From Cystobasidium ongulense (Eukaryota; Basidiomycota; Cystobasidiomycetes; Cystobasidiales; Cystobasidiaceae), in assembly GCA_022835595.1 (NCBI GenBank), contig BQUP01000009.1, positions 310,001 to 374,000 on the forward strand: DNA of 64,000 nt, written 5' to 3'. The translations under genes were made by a program, and so were the position numbers. The notes under the pieces were generated by a model, which saw nothing but the letters and a program-made list of their open reading frames with translations, did no database searches and had not been told where the DNA came from. Below, piece after piece: positions 33,691 through 47,419 of this stretch. Position 1 is the stretch's first letter, and every line of letters starts with the position of its first letter.

Positions 33691-35156
33691 TCATCGTATC
33701 AGCGGCTGCCTTTCGCCCGATGCATGCCGTCCAGATCGCAGAGGGTTGCCAAAGGCATCAATGCCCAGCTTGCGCTGCCTTATGCTGAACACGATGCACA
33801 TGATCAGTAAGCAGGCTTGTAGTATGCCGGCTAGGACGAAACGATTGTCAATTGGGGTGTCAACTAGTATGATGTAAGTGGCGCTTACTTATAAGGTAGA
33901 CTGTCCATGCTGTCCAGTTGACCCCTGGCCTTAGCATGAGAGAGTATACGAATACGGCAGAACCCGGTGTCTGAATGCACATCATCGGTATGCTGAGCGA
34001 TCCGACAAGTTTGCGACGCCAAGTACGTGCAATTTGAGGCTGGATGAGGGCAAGGAAGGTCAGACGCTGGATAACTAGTTGGAAGTAAAGCGGACGTACC
34101 AGATACTGGAAGATAGCCAAGATGGTGCTCAGCAAGCCGAGAGCGGTAGCCCAAATGCGCACCACGCGAGCATCCCTGTTTTCATCATGAGGTCCCGGAG
34201 TCGCGTCTGGGTCACGCTCAATAGGTGGCTGTGATGCTTTCGGCAGTAATAGCAGTAGGAGAAAAGTGACGAAACCGCAGACAACCAGATGAAGCAGCGC
34301 GAGGATGGCGTAGTTGATTGACGTCCTCCATTCTGGACTGACTGCAACCTTGGGGATATCTCTTTCGTCCGGCATGGTACTGTTGGTAGCTGCTTGCGAG
34401 CGTCTCTGTACGCCAGCAGGTGAATACATTGATGCGTTAAAATCAAAGCTGTCTTCGCTTGTTGGGCTGTCAAGTGCGGCGTCGATGGACGAGTTCCCAG
34501 CAAAATTGGCTGGCGTAAAGATACGCTTGAATCGTCTCCAGGCTTTGCTTGGCTTGTACGGTGGAGCCGAGCCAGGTACCCAAGCTACGTATTTCAAGTC
34601 TTGAGGATAGTAAATCAGGAAGAGAACGAAGCTGGAAGGGATAGTTGTCGGGTTGGTATTGTATGCTCAGCGTAAACAGACAGAACAAATCACTCACACC
34701 AAGTTGAAGCATGCCCATTGCAGAAGTACCTGTAGAACTCCCATGAGGCTCTCCAGGCATGAGCTCTTCGTCTGATTTTCAGGCACGGTAACAGGACACA
34801 ACACGGGCCTTTAGCTGGCTGTAGGTGAAGTGGACCAGCGCAGCGAAAGGACTCACAAGGAACGGACAGCATCTGACGGCAGTCCACGACAAAGCGATAA
34901 TGTTAAGCAAGCTGCTCGCTGAGCTCGTGGTTCCAAGTAGTAGAAAAGTGGGATCGATCCCTTCCGAAGTCTTGTAGTAGATGATGCGGGCATGTTGAGG
35001 GAGATACGATAGCAGCAAGCCGGCCGATATGAGTGCTGATAGCGTGAACGCGGTGCTGTCGTGCACTGGGACGCATGTGTCTACTGATGGTGGATGCATC
35101 ATTGTGTCCAGATTCCACCGCAGTATGTTCATGAAATCGACCTCCAGAACGCGCAC
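33691..35156 (-). CDS. PQ-loop repeat seven-helix membrane protein
   Basis: Minus-strand gene with ATGs at 35156 and 35132. The first repeat is unmistakable: LLLSYLPQHARIIYYKTSEG followed by IDPTFLLLGTTSSASSLLNI, that is a PQ loop plus the SEGi.p.fLLlg block. After a loop with cysteines, a helix LQWACFNLVFLFLIYYPQDL begins a second repeat. A long cytosolic Ser-rich insert with MYSPAGVQRRSQ follows, then several more helices (YAILALLHLVVCGFVTFLLL and LAIFQY plus PQIARTWRR, a second PQ). It ends GERQPLIR at 33691. PQ-loop proteins transport amino acids or sugars across vacuolar/lysosomal or ER membranes. The inserted 90-residue loop is typical of the fungal subgroup. Four to five introns. Confidence 0.85.
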
Positions 35157-36075
35157 AGAGCAGCAGGTTGGCTGAGTCTAGGCAGAGCGTGGAGTTTGAG
35201 TCTGCGCTGTGCTGCGACTGTCGATAGAGTAGCCTCGAACAACTGTGGACCACTTGATGCGCGGGGAGACCGCTGGGCACGCGTGCGTTGGGCGCTGGTG
35301 TCGCTCGACGCGGCAAGCAGAGCAGCCCGAGTTCCAGCTTGTAAGCGGTTGACGTGCCTCAAGTCTATATCCGCCTTTCTTGGTGGTCGCGTGTGCTGCT
35401 GCTGTTGCTGCTGGTCCAAGGTGGCCGCCACTCTCTCGCACGTTCCGCCCTTGATGCATGCAAGATGTGGGTCTTGCAGATCCCAAGTGCGTCGCAACAA
35501 CTCTCAGCTGCAAGCTATCGTCTGTCGACTTGTGAAGCATCAGTCATGCCGTCTAGGCTGGCACTTCAGCCTGCCGAGGCAGCAGCTAGGCGAGCTGGCC
35601 GCCCGACATGCGTCCTGAAAGATGTCCCATCGCAGACCCTGTAGCTACAGCTCACCTCAGACTTCTCACACATGCTGGATGAAGTATCGTCCATTACATT
35701 GAACATGCGTGTCTGGAGCGTTTGTAAAGCTAGTCATCGCATCACTCGCGTCTACTCAGCCAGGCGCCAGTCACGCAAGGTGAGCCTCTACAAGCCTGTC
35801 GGTACGGACTGACGATGCGGACACAACAGCGGCGCAAGAGCCTTGCCATTATGATGTCTGCACCTACCTACCCCCTCTCTCTCTTCCTCTCCATAGTCCT
35901 CTAATTGAAGACCGGTTCTGAAGCGAAGCCTGCCAACGAGAGCGTCAGGCCATCAGTGCGAGGCAGCTTCTTCCGTGAGATACTCGAATACGCTTCCTAC
36001 GAGTCAGCTTTAGCCTGCAGACGAAGTATTAGTGTCAGCTCGCCTCCTCCTTGTCGACCAGTACACCGCAACAGA
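35157..36075. other. Region with no clear gene, possible 5' exon of the next gene
   Basis: Long overlapping frames at 35094-35644 lack coding character. A CT-rich run ending CCATAG near 35896 looks like a splice acceptor. From 35905 the frame of the next gene is already open (GSFFREILEYASYESA), so an upstream first exon may exist. Confidence 0.4.
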
Positions 36076-37580
36076 ATGGACCTTCCATCAGCTCGAGTCT
36101 TACAGCAAACACACGCAACAAAACATGAAGGAGCAGCAGACACCAATGGAGAAACTAGTACGCGAGAGACTTCCGAGTGCGATCTTCGAGTACCGGCTTC
36201 TCATCACAGCTCAGAGGTTTTTCCGCAACTTGCAGAAGATTCCCCAAACAACGCTAGTTGTACGTCAAGTAAGCCTCTGACGTTAGAGGAAAGGCATCTT
36301 GGCGGACTGGACCGTCAGCAAATACATCACAGACCAGAGATTGAGGAGAATGACGGTAAAGACGGCTCTGACGCAAGTTGCGACGATTCGCTTCATCTGC
36401 CTCCAGTACTGAAAACACCCCAATGCACACTCAAACAGAGAGTGCATGGTACAGAGACTCCCTGCTCGCTCACTATGCAAAACCGCAATCATCTGCTAAG
36501 CAGTGCTCTGAGTAAACAGCTGCTACCATATACCGTGAAGCAGCCGTCGCCCCTTCACAGCAGCGTGCTATTAGAAACAGGGTCGGAGGAGGAGGACTCT
36601 CGTGACGAGAAAGCTCAGAACGCAAGACTTGCTGAAAGATCAATCCAGACATTGGTCAATGATAACGATGACTCTCCCGATCTTCTCCCCGATGACTCGC
36701 AAAGTGATTCGAGCCCATCGGCATCTGAAGATGAATCCGAAAAGCGGACAGGCACAAACCGCGTCGGTTCTGTGCTGCATGAAGACCTCTTTCAGCCGGG
36801 TACACCACCCTCTCCTACCCCTGAGTTGACTGAGGGCGACCCGGAGTGTTCGCTATATGCGAATCTTTGCAGAGTCTGGCTGGTGCAGACTGACATTTCG
36901 CGTCTTGTGGCTGATCACGACGTGGCAGGACTCTTGGCAGCTCGCGAAGAACAGGAAGATCTCTCTTTCCAATACAGGAGAATGAGGATGGAAGAGGATT
37001 TGGCATCTCCCGACCCTCGTACCATGATATCTTGGTATCAAATTCTAGCTGCAATTGGTAAGATTGGCTTATTCCGCCCAACGTTCAGTGCAGAGCTGAC
37101 ATCCTCCCCATACTAGGCAACAAGCAGCCTGCTATATATGCACAAGCGTAAAATATTCCCGTCTCATTCTTGCAAGATGTCCATCTGACCTATTGCTGCT
37201 TCCTAGCCAGCCATGGTGTTCCTATCCTGACTTTCAGGTCAGAGAAGCTCAGAAAGACCTGACAGATGCAGTCAGTTGACGAGACGAGTCTTGTGTGCAA
37301 TGTTTGTCTTTGGCTAACTGCGAAAGTCTTTTTTCATACAGATAGATGCAGGTCTCGCACAGCTGGACGGCGAGGGAGTAGGTGAACAGGCGTACGACTT
37401 ATTGCGAGCTCTGATCAAACAATATGCTTTGTTGATAGGACAATTACGCTCCTCGTAGGCTAGGTCTCCCTCCCATCGACCAATCCAAGGTCTTTGACTG
37501 CAGAGATACAAGCTCTTGGACTGTCACAAGAGCTCCTGTACCGGACGGACCTACTATCGATGATGCTGGTCAATCTGTAA
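36076..37580 (+). CDS. Unrecognised protein with disordered N-terminus and helical C-terminus
   Basis: The first in-frame ATG is at 36076, though the frame is open from 35905. The first 320 residues are Ser/Asp/Glu-rich and disordered (SPDLLPDDSQSDSSPSASED). From about 36850 the sequence is helical: YANLCRVWLVQTDISRLVAD, then exons spliced to give GNKQPAIYAQAEAQKDLTDA, IDAGLAQLDGEGVGEQAYDL and LLRALIKQYALLIGQLRSS. Either the gene stops at TAG 37456-37458, or a 35-nt intron leads to SLTAEIQALGLSQELLYR with a stop at 37580. The heptad-like pattern continues across that splice, so I favour the longer form. A coiled-coil scaffold is the most that can be said. Confidence 0.5.
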
Positions 37581-37627
37581 TGTAAGGCCAACTTTACGCT
37601 ATGATTTTGCGCCCTTGAGCTGACAGA

Positions 37628-38191
37628 GTTCCATTCGCTTGGGATAGGCATTACGTCATGTACACCAGGTAAGAGGAGAATTGGGGCCTTTACTGTCAAT
37701 AACTTATTGTTTTTACGGTTTTTTTTTTGCTTTTATAATTCTTCTGATGTTTTTCTCTAGTCACAACCTCATTGACCCAGAGGCTTGGTCTGCGGAAGAC
37801 CTGGCAGACATCCAGCAGAATGGCTTTGGTGGTTTTTTGGGATTCAGGGGAACTCCCGCTGTTGGCTTAGATATAGGACGCGGACACACGTGAGTTCAAT
37901 CAGATCGCTTACCGCATCGATGCAGATCCCTGAGGAAAACACTACAATTTGTATCTGTTTAGAGGGATGCTCGGTGTCAGGAATATTGAAATGGCCATCA
38001 AGACGCGTTTCGACATTGGCAAGCATAAGCTATGCTGGATTGTTGGCCCAAATTCTACCAAGAAGCCGCACGGTCTCTCACAAGTTGACATTTGGATAGC
38101 AAAGAAGGCGATACCTGCTTTAACCCATTTCATCAAGCTGTGGGAGTATATGCGAATGCTCAATGGGGAGCTTGGAGAGGAGAAAATATAG
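37628..38191 (+). CDS. Unrecognised conserved-looking protein, 5' end uncertain
   Basis: Three exons splice in phase: VPFAWDRHYVMYTR, then from 37762 SHNLIDPEAWSAEDLADIQQ and FGGFLGFRGTPAVGLDIGRG, then from 37962 GMLGVRNIEMAIKTRFDIGK, ending GELGEEKI at 38191. The composition (Trp, Gly, buried-strand patterns) is that of a folded enzyme-like domain. A possible preceding exon at 37490-37576 (VFDCRDTSSWTVTRAPVPDG) would splice in phase with it, but overlaps the tail of the upstream gene. The two loci may therefore overlap, or one of the two tail readings is wrong. I do not recognise the family. Confidence 0.45.
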
Positions 38192-38631
38192 GGAAAGATG
38201 GTGCAATTTGACGTTGTGATGTAGCTACACACCAATCTATGGAATAAGGGGAGGTACATGGGACAATATGTTGTAGTACGCCGCCACCATGTCCAGTAGG
38301 CGAATATAATGGACAGGTTCTGTACCAGTCTGCAAGCGAAGCAGGGCGAGCCACACGCTGCAGTATATGAACATTGTCAAAGGTCTATGTTACACTTGCT
38401 TGCTTCTGACACCCTTTCTGTGCACTCTGACTGCTTGTGCCACCTCCTGCAATATGCAATATTCTGCCTTTGATGTTTGCTGCAACGACTTGGAAAGCTA
38501 CCGCCAGCACATCTTGAAAGGCGGACAGAGCATCTCCCGCTTGAAAGAGGCAGGATAGTGACAGTGACTCGGGTAGGGTGGATGCCTGGTCTGCTCGACG
38601 GCCTTGCACCTATCTGTCACGCACGCCTGGC
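38192..38631. other. Intergenic region
   Basis: About 440 bp before the CCCH zinc-finger gene. No coding or RNA signal seen. Confidence 0.4.
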
Positions 38632-40745
38632 ATGGCGACAGCAAGCATGGATATCAGCAGCAGCTTCAAGACAGGAAGCGAGTACGACGACGACGGCATC
38701 TATGTGCTGAGCGAGGACGAGCTGGATGGCCAGACAGTGCTGGATCTGCAGCTGGAGCTGTCCATCATCAAGAAACGACTGCGGTCGACAGAGCTTGCAT
38801 ATCGGGCCCTTGTAGGTTTTCCATCTATACGCCGTACAGCAGCCAGGCCCAGGCTGACTGGACTGACTGGCTTCCATCGACACGCAGGAAGACGAGTACG
38901 TCTCCATCAAGACATCAAACTCGCTGTGCATAGCATGCATCGCAGACCTCGAATTCGCCTCGCAGCAATATCCGAACACCCTCCTCGGAGGCACTCTCGC
39001 CGGACAAGATACCATCAGGCTTCTCCGGCAGCACATCGACGAGCAGGGCGAGCAATACACAGGCGCTTCAACGCGCATACTCGTTGCATGGATCCCGCCT
39101 CCAGTACGCTGTCCACTCTGTGCTGAGCTAGCTCCACTGTCTTCATTGTTGGCTTACATTTTCCATATCCGTCGCCGGATTTTCAGATTTATTCACGTGA
39201 CTTTAAAGACGGATTTGCCTCGTGCAAAGACGCGCTCCTTGTCGAGACTGGAGGAGAGAATACGCTTCAGAGTATGCTTGTACAACTATTCACCTAATAT
39301 CGTTCTTTCAAGCTGATGGCAATGCCCTGCATCGACGTCTTCCTCCAGCCCTCCTAAATTCACTGCTCCCTTTGCCACAGCTAAAGAAAGTTTACACGAC
39401 GCTCGCTCCTGGAACGACGAGCTCGCTGCTTTTTCCATATATCAAGCAAGCTCTCGACTCAGCGCACGATAGCAGCCTCAACGGCAACCATAATGGGCAT
39501 CACTCCAATACAAGCCCCTTCATGCGCCATAGAAGGTCATTCACCTCGGCCTCATCTCTCTCCACAATGTCTCGCTGCTCCGGCAATGGCGACAGCCTGC
39601 TCAGCAAGTTTGTACTACTCCAGTCGTCTCAAAATGACGAAAGAAGTCTACAAGCTATAAAGGAACTGAGACAGAGTGTCTGCGAGGCATATATTGGTAG
39701 TGATGCTATATCGAAAGATCTAGCGGAGACAGACTTTGAAAGCTTGTTTCCTCGACTGGAGGTGAGTGGCAAGGCCGCTCTTTTGATTATCCAACAGACT
39801 GATCACCTTTTCTTCGCCTTCCATTTTGCCTGCAAATATATTACGAAATACTAGCTTGCCGACTTGTGGACGACACAGTTGGCGGCCAACGCATTTCTCT
39901 TGCAGTCAAACAAGGAACAGCCACAGACACTCGAGAACGCCGATATACAGCGAGCCGAAAACTCCGATATACAGAAGGTAGAAGAGACAAGTATACAACC
40001 AGTTAAGGAGAACAAATGGGCAGAAATAGTTCGCAAAGGTCGAAGCAAAGAGACCCCTGCTGCAACACCGGCGACTACCGCTGCCACCTTGTCCAATGGC
40101 AAGGTACTGCCCGTGCCCTCGAGCCCGACTATGTCTTTGACGCCCTCTGTCAATTCAAGAAGTGGAATTTCCGTCTCGCCTAGCAGGACTAGACGAAGTC
40201 GTGGTGGAGCCAGGAAGAAGGAAGACGCTGGATCAGGTATACATCTTTGATATGTCCATGAGTGGAGGCATTGCTAACAAACATATCGTAATTGCGCCCC
40301 ACATAGATGGACCCACACAGGCTACCAATCTAGACCCAACGGTCTCGTTGTGCAGGCAAAAGAAGCCGCCTTGGTGAGCCTCTTTCATTCGAATGTGCAT
40401 CCAACCCAGGCCAGGCTCACCGACAATCTATTTCTACAGCAATCAATATTATTTGACAATAAAAGGATGCACGAATCCCAAATGCAACTATTCTCATGAC
40501 TACACACTAAGTCAAAAGCAGCTCGACGAAATGCGCCAGGGGGCAGCGAAGACGGCCTGCGTATACCGCAAGAATGGTCAACCGTGCGCAAGTGGTGATG
40601 AATGTGTTTTCGGTCACAAATGCCCGCAAGGCTCAAGGTGAGATCTTGCCAAGCAGTTTTACTTTCGTTGTTCTACGTGCTGATATCACCTGGGAATGTC
40701 AGGTGCAAACAAAATAAATGCCACTTTCCTGCATCCATGCATTGA
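38632..40745 (+). CDS. CCCH-type zinc-finger protein
   Basis: Start MATASMDISSSFKTGSEYDD at 38632. Exons then give LDLQLELSIIKKRLRSTELA (coiled), EDEYVSIKTSNSLCIACIAD, TRILVAWIPPP, IYSRDFKDGFASCKDALLVE, a Ser-rich stretch, then a disordered Thr/Ser/Ala region. The C-terminal exons carry the zinc fingers: Y YLTIKGCTNPKCNYSHDYTL and CVYRKNGQPCASGDECVFGH, then CPQGSRCKQNKCHFPASMH, ending at 40745. Two to three C-x(5-8)-C-x(3-5)-C-x3-H units fit a fungal family of probable RNA-binding proteins in which the end of the protein is the finger cluster. Function otherwise unknown. At least six introns. Confidence 0.8.
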
Positions 40746-41491
40746 TCTGGGAGCAGGTTGACAACACTGCGCAAGCCAAGTCCTCAAAGCTTGCACCTGG
40801 TCAGCTTGCATCGATATACACTATATCAGGAACGGAGCGCGCTCTCAATTCGCAACCCTACCATCCCCGTCTTTTCTGCCTCTGGACAAAACGCTATTCA
40901 AACGCAAACGTCCAGCTTCTTCCACACTGCAAACTCCTGGAAAGTCTCCGTCTTCACCCTATTGTCGTTCGTCCGTAATATCTGTCCCAAATTCAGCAAA
41001 ACTCGTTTCTCGTCGTTTCACCTTTTCATTTTCATTCTTCAATTTCCTGTGCCTGTTTAATGCAGGAACAGAATATAGCGGTATCATACGTTCTTGCGAG
41101 ATTATATAGCACCTGCGAAACTGCAAAGCTTGTATTGCACACTGCAAGCGTAGAAATCTCCTTTCCTCTGAGATCTTGGTGCCTCTGATTCATCGTTGTC
41201 TATATTAATGCTATACAAGCCCCAGGACGCGTTTTTAAGACCAGCCTAAGCAGTGTGTTTCATTGGCTCGTAGTCAGGACTGGCACATATGCACGAGCGA
41301 CATTCTTGTCGCTGACCCCGGCCCTCTTAATACAAGTTTGACCTTACACAACCGGTACAGACACGTTACGAATAATACAATCAACAGCAAGAACGGACCC
41401 AGTTCTTATTACACAGGCAACAGCAACCAGTGCCTGCCGATTACCGTCAAGGTAAGCCTTTCTGTCATCCTCCACCCCTGAGAGAAGCCTG
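40746..41491. other. Convergent 3' intergenic region
   Basis: About 745 bp between the 3' ends of the CCCH gene (+) and the esterase-like gene (-). The short open frames here (40758-41060, 41263-41481) have no coding character. Confidence 0.4.
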
Positions 41492-42630
41492 TCACATAGT
41501 CTCGGCCTCGTCTTCTCCATCGTCAGCACCTTCTGCATCTTTTTCAGACGTGGTTCCTTGACTCGACTCAGCCGAGTCGTCCAGGCGCTCTTTACCTGAC
41601 CGACGATAAGTTTTGGTCTCCCACCCTTTGCGCTGATCAAGTAGCCATTGTAGCAAAGCCGCAGTCCAGGGGTTCCTCTGCAAGCCTTCGTGATCATCTT
41701 CCATCATTGTCAGATATGCTTTCTTGCTACCAAGTCTGATGATTTCGTCGTATGTTTCCTTCGGCTCGACTGGGGCGGTGACATCGATTGTACCTCCGTA
41801 AATCTTGATAGGCAGATTGACTAAGCGATCCAAGTGAGAGAAGGTCTCTGGCTGTGGGTCTGCTTCAAGGTACTGGCTGCCTTCTTTCTCAGCTCCTCCA
41901 GCTACGCAGACGGCAGCAGTAGACCACTAAGAAGCAGGTAGCATGGTATAAGAGCGTGTAGAAATTCGCGCAGTATGGTATAGAGCACTCACGTAGGGGC
42001 GGAAGACATTATAGCGGATAGTCCCTCGGCACCCGGCGGAGTAGCCTACTGTGTAGATGCGAGTGAGATCGATAGGATACTGACTGATGGCGGACACAAC
42101 GACTTTATCGATGGCCTAGATTGAGACAAGCACATGTCAGCTCAAGCGATTCTGCGAAGTAGCAAGCAAAGAGCTCACTTCAGGTCTAAAGTGCTTGTTG
42201 ACGCTACCATCCGGCTTCTCTTTAGGCGGGATTGGTATGATCGTAACAAAGTTCTCAGATGCTAGTCTACTCGCTTCAGTCTGATCCCCTTTGCGGTATT
42301 GACTCAGCAGTCTGCCTATACCATCGTAGGTCGACTGAGACAGGTGCAGTAAATCGATATGAGCTGAGGCTTTCCCAAGTTGTACAAATGATCTGAAACG
42401 AGACTGACCAAAGCTTCAATTTCGTCGACGGGGCCAAAAGCCCCAGAGCCAGGAAGGTAGAGGATAGTAGGAAAAACACTCTCCCAGTTTCCTGCTGCTT
42501 GGTAGCCGTCTGGTATCGAGATGCAGTATGGATAAGCTCCAGTAACTTCCTCATGATGACATGTATATAATGCCTTGGCGAAGGGAACGAGAAAGATCGC
42601 TGCCAGAGCGATATTGGTGCACGTGCGCAT
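41492..42630 (-). CDS. Secreted alpha/beta-hydrolase (esterase/PHB-depolymerase-like)
   Basis: Start MRTCTNIALAAIFLVPFAKA at 42630 is a clear signal peptide. The mature part begins LYTCHHEEVTGAYPYCISIP. FPTILYLPGSGAFGP is the oxyanion strand. RIYTVGYSAGCRGTIRYNVF holds the nucleophile elbow G-Y-S-A-G. NLPIKIYGGTIDVTAPVEP is the Asp loop, and EDDHEGLQRNPW supplies the likely catalytic His. So the full catalytic triad is present in the usual order. An acidic tail (SSQGTTSEKDAEGADD) ends at 41492. About 330 residues over five exons. Relatives include feruloyl/acetyl-xylan esterases and polyhydroxybutyrate depolymerases; the substrate cannot be chosen. Confidence 0.8.
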
Positions 42631-43271
42631 TCTTATGTATCTGGCTTGTTGCCTGAGGATCTTGACAGGGAATGGATGGAGACGAGGAATGTGAAGTGCA
42701 GGCGGCGGCGGAGATTGGGAGACGTTGGAAGCCAGAGAAAGCTTCAACATGAGACGAGAAGGAATTCGTTGTGACCAGGTACAAGCCTTCGAGGCAAGTA
42801 TATCATTCTGGACCAGCAGCTCGCTGGCCAGCCACTCCGTTCCTAATCCTTCGCTGGACGATCGATACGATCAGCTGGCCAGCCGCAATTTATTTGCAAG
42901 CGTCAACTACTAGGCTGGGCGGCTCGTACTAAGTATACAGCCCGAGTCACCGTTCACTTGGAGGTCCTGATGTAATTAAAGATTGTGTGTAGTCTTTGAT
43001 CCCTATGGTATTGTAAATCTGGCTGTGTCGTGGTAATTTCATTGCACACTGACGGTTCGTGAAGCGGTGCTTTTGAAGTTGTCAAATGCGGAGATAAGCG
43101 ACGCCCTAAGTGAGTTATTGCCAGTCACGCTCGACCCTTGGTTCTGTGCATGTACACAAGCTCGTTGATTTCTCCCATTTCAAGGCTGCAGCGAAACTTT
43201 CTGCCGCTTTGTGAATCTGTGAACACTTGTAGCTCAGAACGACCTGGTACGATGCACGCTCATTCTCATCG
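42631..43271. other. Intergenic region
   Basis: About 640 bp upstream of the esterase-like gene and 3' of the SUMO-like-domain gene. No gene recognised. Confidence 0.4.
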
Positions 43272-45581
43272 TCAGACAGTAGGCACTTTGATATCCAGGG
43301 TATCTTCGTCTTCGAGCTCAGTCTGCCCTAGTCGCAAGTCATGCTCAATCTCCTCGCCATCGAAGAGAAGCTTGCATTGCCCCGCTTTCGCTTGATCTAT
43401 GTTGAATTTGCGCAGGAAGTGCTTGATTACGCTGAGTACGGTTTTATTAGGTGGCACCGCTAACAGTACCTTCTGATCGGACCCGCCACGGATCGTCAAG
43501 CGAAGCGCCGCTGATTGTGCAGCCTCGGGACTGGCACCTTGGGCTTGAGTGCCGCCCTGGTCCGTGTTCGATGTCTCTTGTACATCTATTGGGTTTGTTG
43601 AAGGTGCCTCTCCGTTTATATGTAATCCTGGAGCGGCTGTGCCCGACGGACCTGGTCCCACGCCATTCATTGCACGGCTTTCACTTTCCTGACGTTTTCC
43701 TATGGATTCCGGATGTTGTCTGATGTATGACAGGACGTCTTTTGTGTATCCCTCTGTGCGATTATGCCACGTCAATATTGCTCTTCAACCGAGTACGGAC
43801 TTGCTGAAAAAGGACCTACTGAAAGTGGCACTGGATATGATCTGAACGGCAACCGGGGATCCAGACTTATAGACTGTCTTGCCATTGTACGTGAATGTTA
43901 ATTGATCCTGAGGCACGTTCTTATCGAAGAGTACCCAATCAGTCTCTTATCGTAATGTCAGGATGCCTGCTAGACGGACCTTGAATTTACTGATTGCTTC
44001 AAACAGTCTATGAAAGGTCTCTCTCTATTGACACATGCCAACCTCAAGTCAGGCTTTGCAGTAATCGAGAAAACAAAGCATCTGAACTTACTTGCCGCGT
44101 CTTCACAATTACTGGAGCCTCGTAGCTTGAAACCATCTCTGATTTAAACATCGGTAGTCTTGGATCGTATACCATCTCAACTCTGATAGACACTGCCGTT
44201 CCAAATTTAGCTTCTTGCTCTGCTTCAGTCTGCGGCTTGACTTCTGGCATAGGCGTAAGCGAGAAGCTTGCTGTACGCTGAAAAGTGTCGGCTTGAGCGG
44301 ATGTGCCTGCCGACGGCGAACGCAGGTGGTTTCCGTTGACATCAATTGGCACGCTCGTAGCTGAGGCAAGCGGACTGTTAAGCACTGCAATACCCATACC
44401 ATTCACTGGTGCGCTATTGGTGTCGAGAGGCTGGAGCTGTCTGGCATTGTTCTTCCTGCGCAGATCTGCAAGGGCATGTTGCACAACGTATGAATCTACG
44501 GTCTCAATTGGCGACAGACTTCGCTTGGGCGCAGGCTGAGGTTTAGTGACTGGCATTTTCTTCTTCTTGCCTTGATGCTTGTCTTTCTTTATGCGCTGAA
44601 TAGATGAGCTGGAAGTGAAGGAATAGCCAGAGGAGGAGGAGGAATCGGTATCTGGTTCCTGACGCTTGACAGGTCTGCGATGAAAATGTGCACTGTTAGC
44701 CTGCTGCATAATGTCCGGCAAAGACACACTCACGAGAACTTTGGGATGATAGGAATCGGCATTTGCTTTGTCTTCTTGCTTTTACCCTTCTTGCTCTTGC
44801 TGGCGCCGCGAGTTCCAGTAGCGTATGGGTCGTCGCTATCTCCACTTGAGTCATCATCATCATGAAGAGATGAACCCGAGCTCTCATCACTATCCAGCTC
44901 AATGACTGTCGCGCGAGCTTTTCCTATGGTAGTCGACGGTGCGGGAGAGGCGCTTGGGTTGTCCAGCCGAGGTTGTGACGGACCTGCATTTGATCTCGAC
45001 GAAGCTGCTAACGATAAGTCAGCCTTACGCGACTAGAAGATGATGGAGATCTACCTACGCTCTCCACGAGACGGCTCTGGCTTCTGTACAGCTTTCTTCG
45101 TCCTGAAAGTCAAGGCAGGCTTGCGAGTGAAGAAGTCGTCCTCGGCCTGCTCCTTTTGCCGACGTTGTTCCAGCTGTTTCTGCGCTTCCGGATCCAGGAC
45201 TGCTCTCTTAGGCTTCGCTCGAGCGACTGGAGATGGTGTTTGCGAGGCTTCGTTGCGGCGTGCAGTAGCCGTCGACATGTAGGCCGCCACAGTCGGGGTA
45301 TCTGACTCGAGAGCATCTTGCGCTGGAGATGCAGAGATAGACCTACGCACTCCAGCAGAACGAGACGTGGATGCGATTCGTGAGGTCGAGCTGGCAGAGG
45401 TGCCTCTTTCGTACGAGGGTTGTCGAGCCGTCCTGGAAGCTGGGCCCCCGGCAGCGGTCACGCTGGCCACCGAAGACGCTCGTGACGCAGCTCTTCTGGA
45501 CGCTCCACGCGCAGTGGACATGGAGTCATGAGCCAGACTAGGCAACGTGTCTCCATCCTCGTCACTGTCATACAGCGCCAT
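43272..45581 (-). CDS. Rad60/Esc2/NIP45-type protein with SUMO-like domains
   Basis: Start MALYDSDEDGDTLPSLAHDS at 45581. A long basic/Ser-rich disordered part follows, with a SUMO-interaction-like acidic patch (TVIELDSDESSGSSLHDDDD). The first ubiquitin-like domain appears in pieces: SIRVEMVYDPRL, then LFEAISKF and NVPQDQLTFTYNGKTVYKSG. The second, at the C-terminus, is complete: LRLTIRGGSDQKVLLAVPPN, FLRKFNIDQAKAGQCKLLFD, LRLGQTELEDEDTLDIKVP, ending at 43272. Tandem SUMO-like domains after a VIDLD-type motif define the Rad60/Esc2 family, which supports Smc5/6-linked genome maintenance through SUMO pathway contacts. No di-Gly end is present, as expected. At least five introns. Confidence 0.85.
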
Positions 45582-45736
45582 CTCCGGAAGTTGTGTTTTA
45601 TGCAGGTGATCGGAAGGAAGGCAAGCACGAGATGCATCAAAACAGCTTGCTTTGTCTTCTGAACTCGAGCACGACACTCATCGTTTCATCGGACTTTCTA
45701 TCTGTGTTCAGTGCCGTGACACAGCTGCTCCCAGCC

Positions 45737-47098
<1,362 letters not shown>

Positions 47099-47419
47099 TC
47101 TACAATGCAATTTCATACACTGGAAGCGAATACATCAGACCTATGGGAATACCTAACACCTGTAAAGCGAGTTGACTAATCTCAGGCTGCTTCTTGCGCA
47201 AGAACCCTTCTTGTTTGGTACAGCTCCGGCTACTTCCCGGCATGCCACCAACCTATCTGACCCCTGTTGGACACGACATGCAGTTTTGTATTCGTCATTT
47301 GGGGCCGTCTCTTGCTGCATGGCTTGTCTTCCGTCCACTTCATCTCCCTGCTACCGAACTTGACTTTATGCATCCACGTACAGCTAGATTCTTATAACTT
47401 GACAGGCATCTCCCTGGCG
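47099..47419. other. Intergenic region
   Basis: About 320 bp between TrpRS and the ABC gene, same strand. No element recognised. Confidence 0.4.

Noticed and set aside
35094-35644. Several overlapping frames of more than 95 codons on both strands
   Set aside because: All six frames are open by chance in GC-rich, CTG/CAG-rich sequence; none has a domain or splice support.
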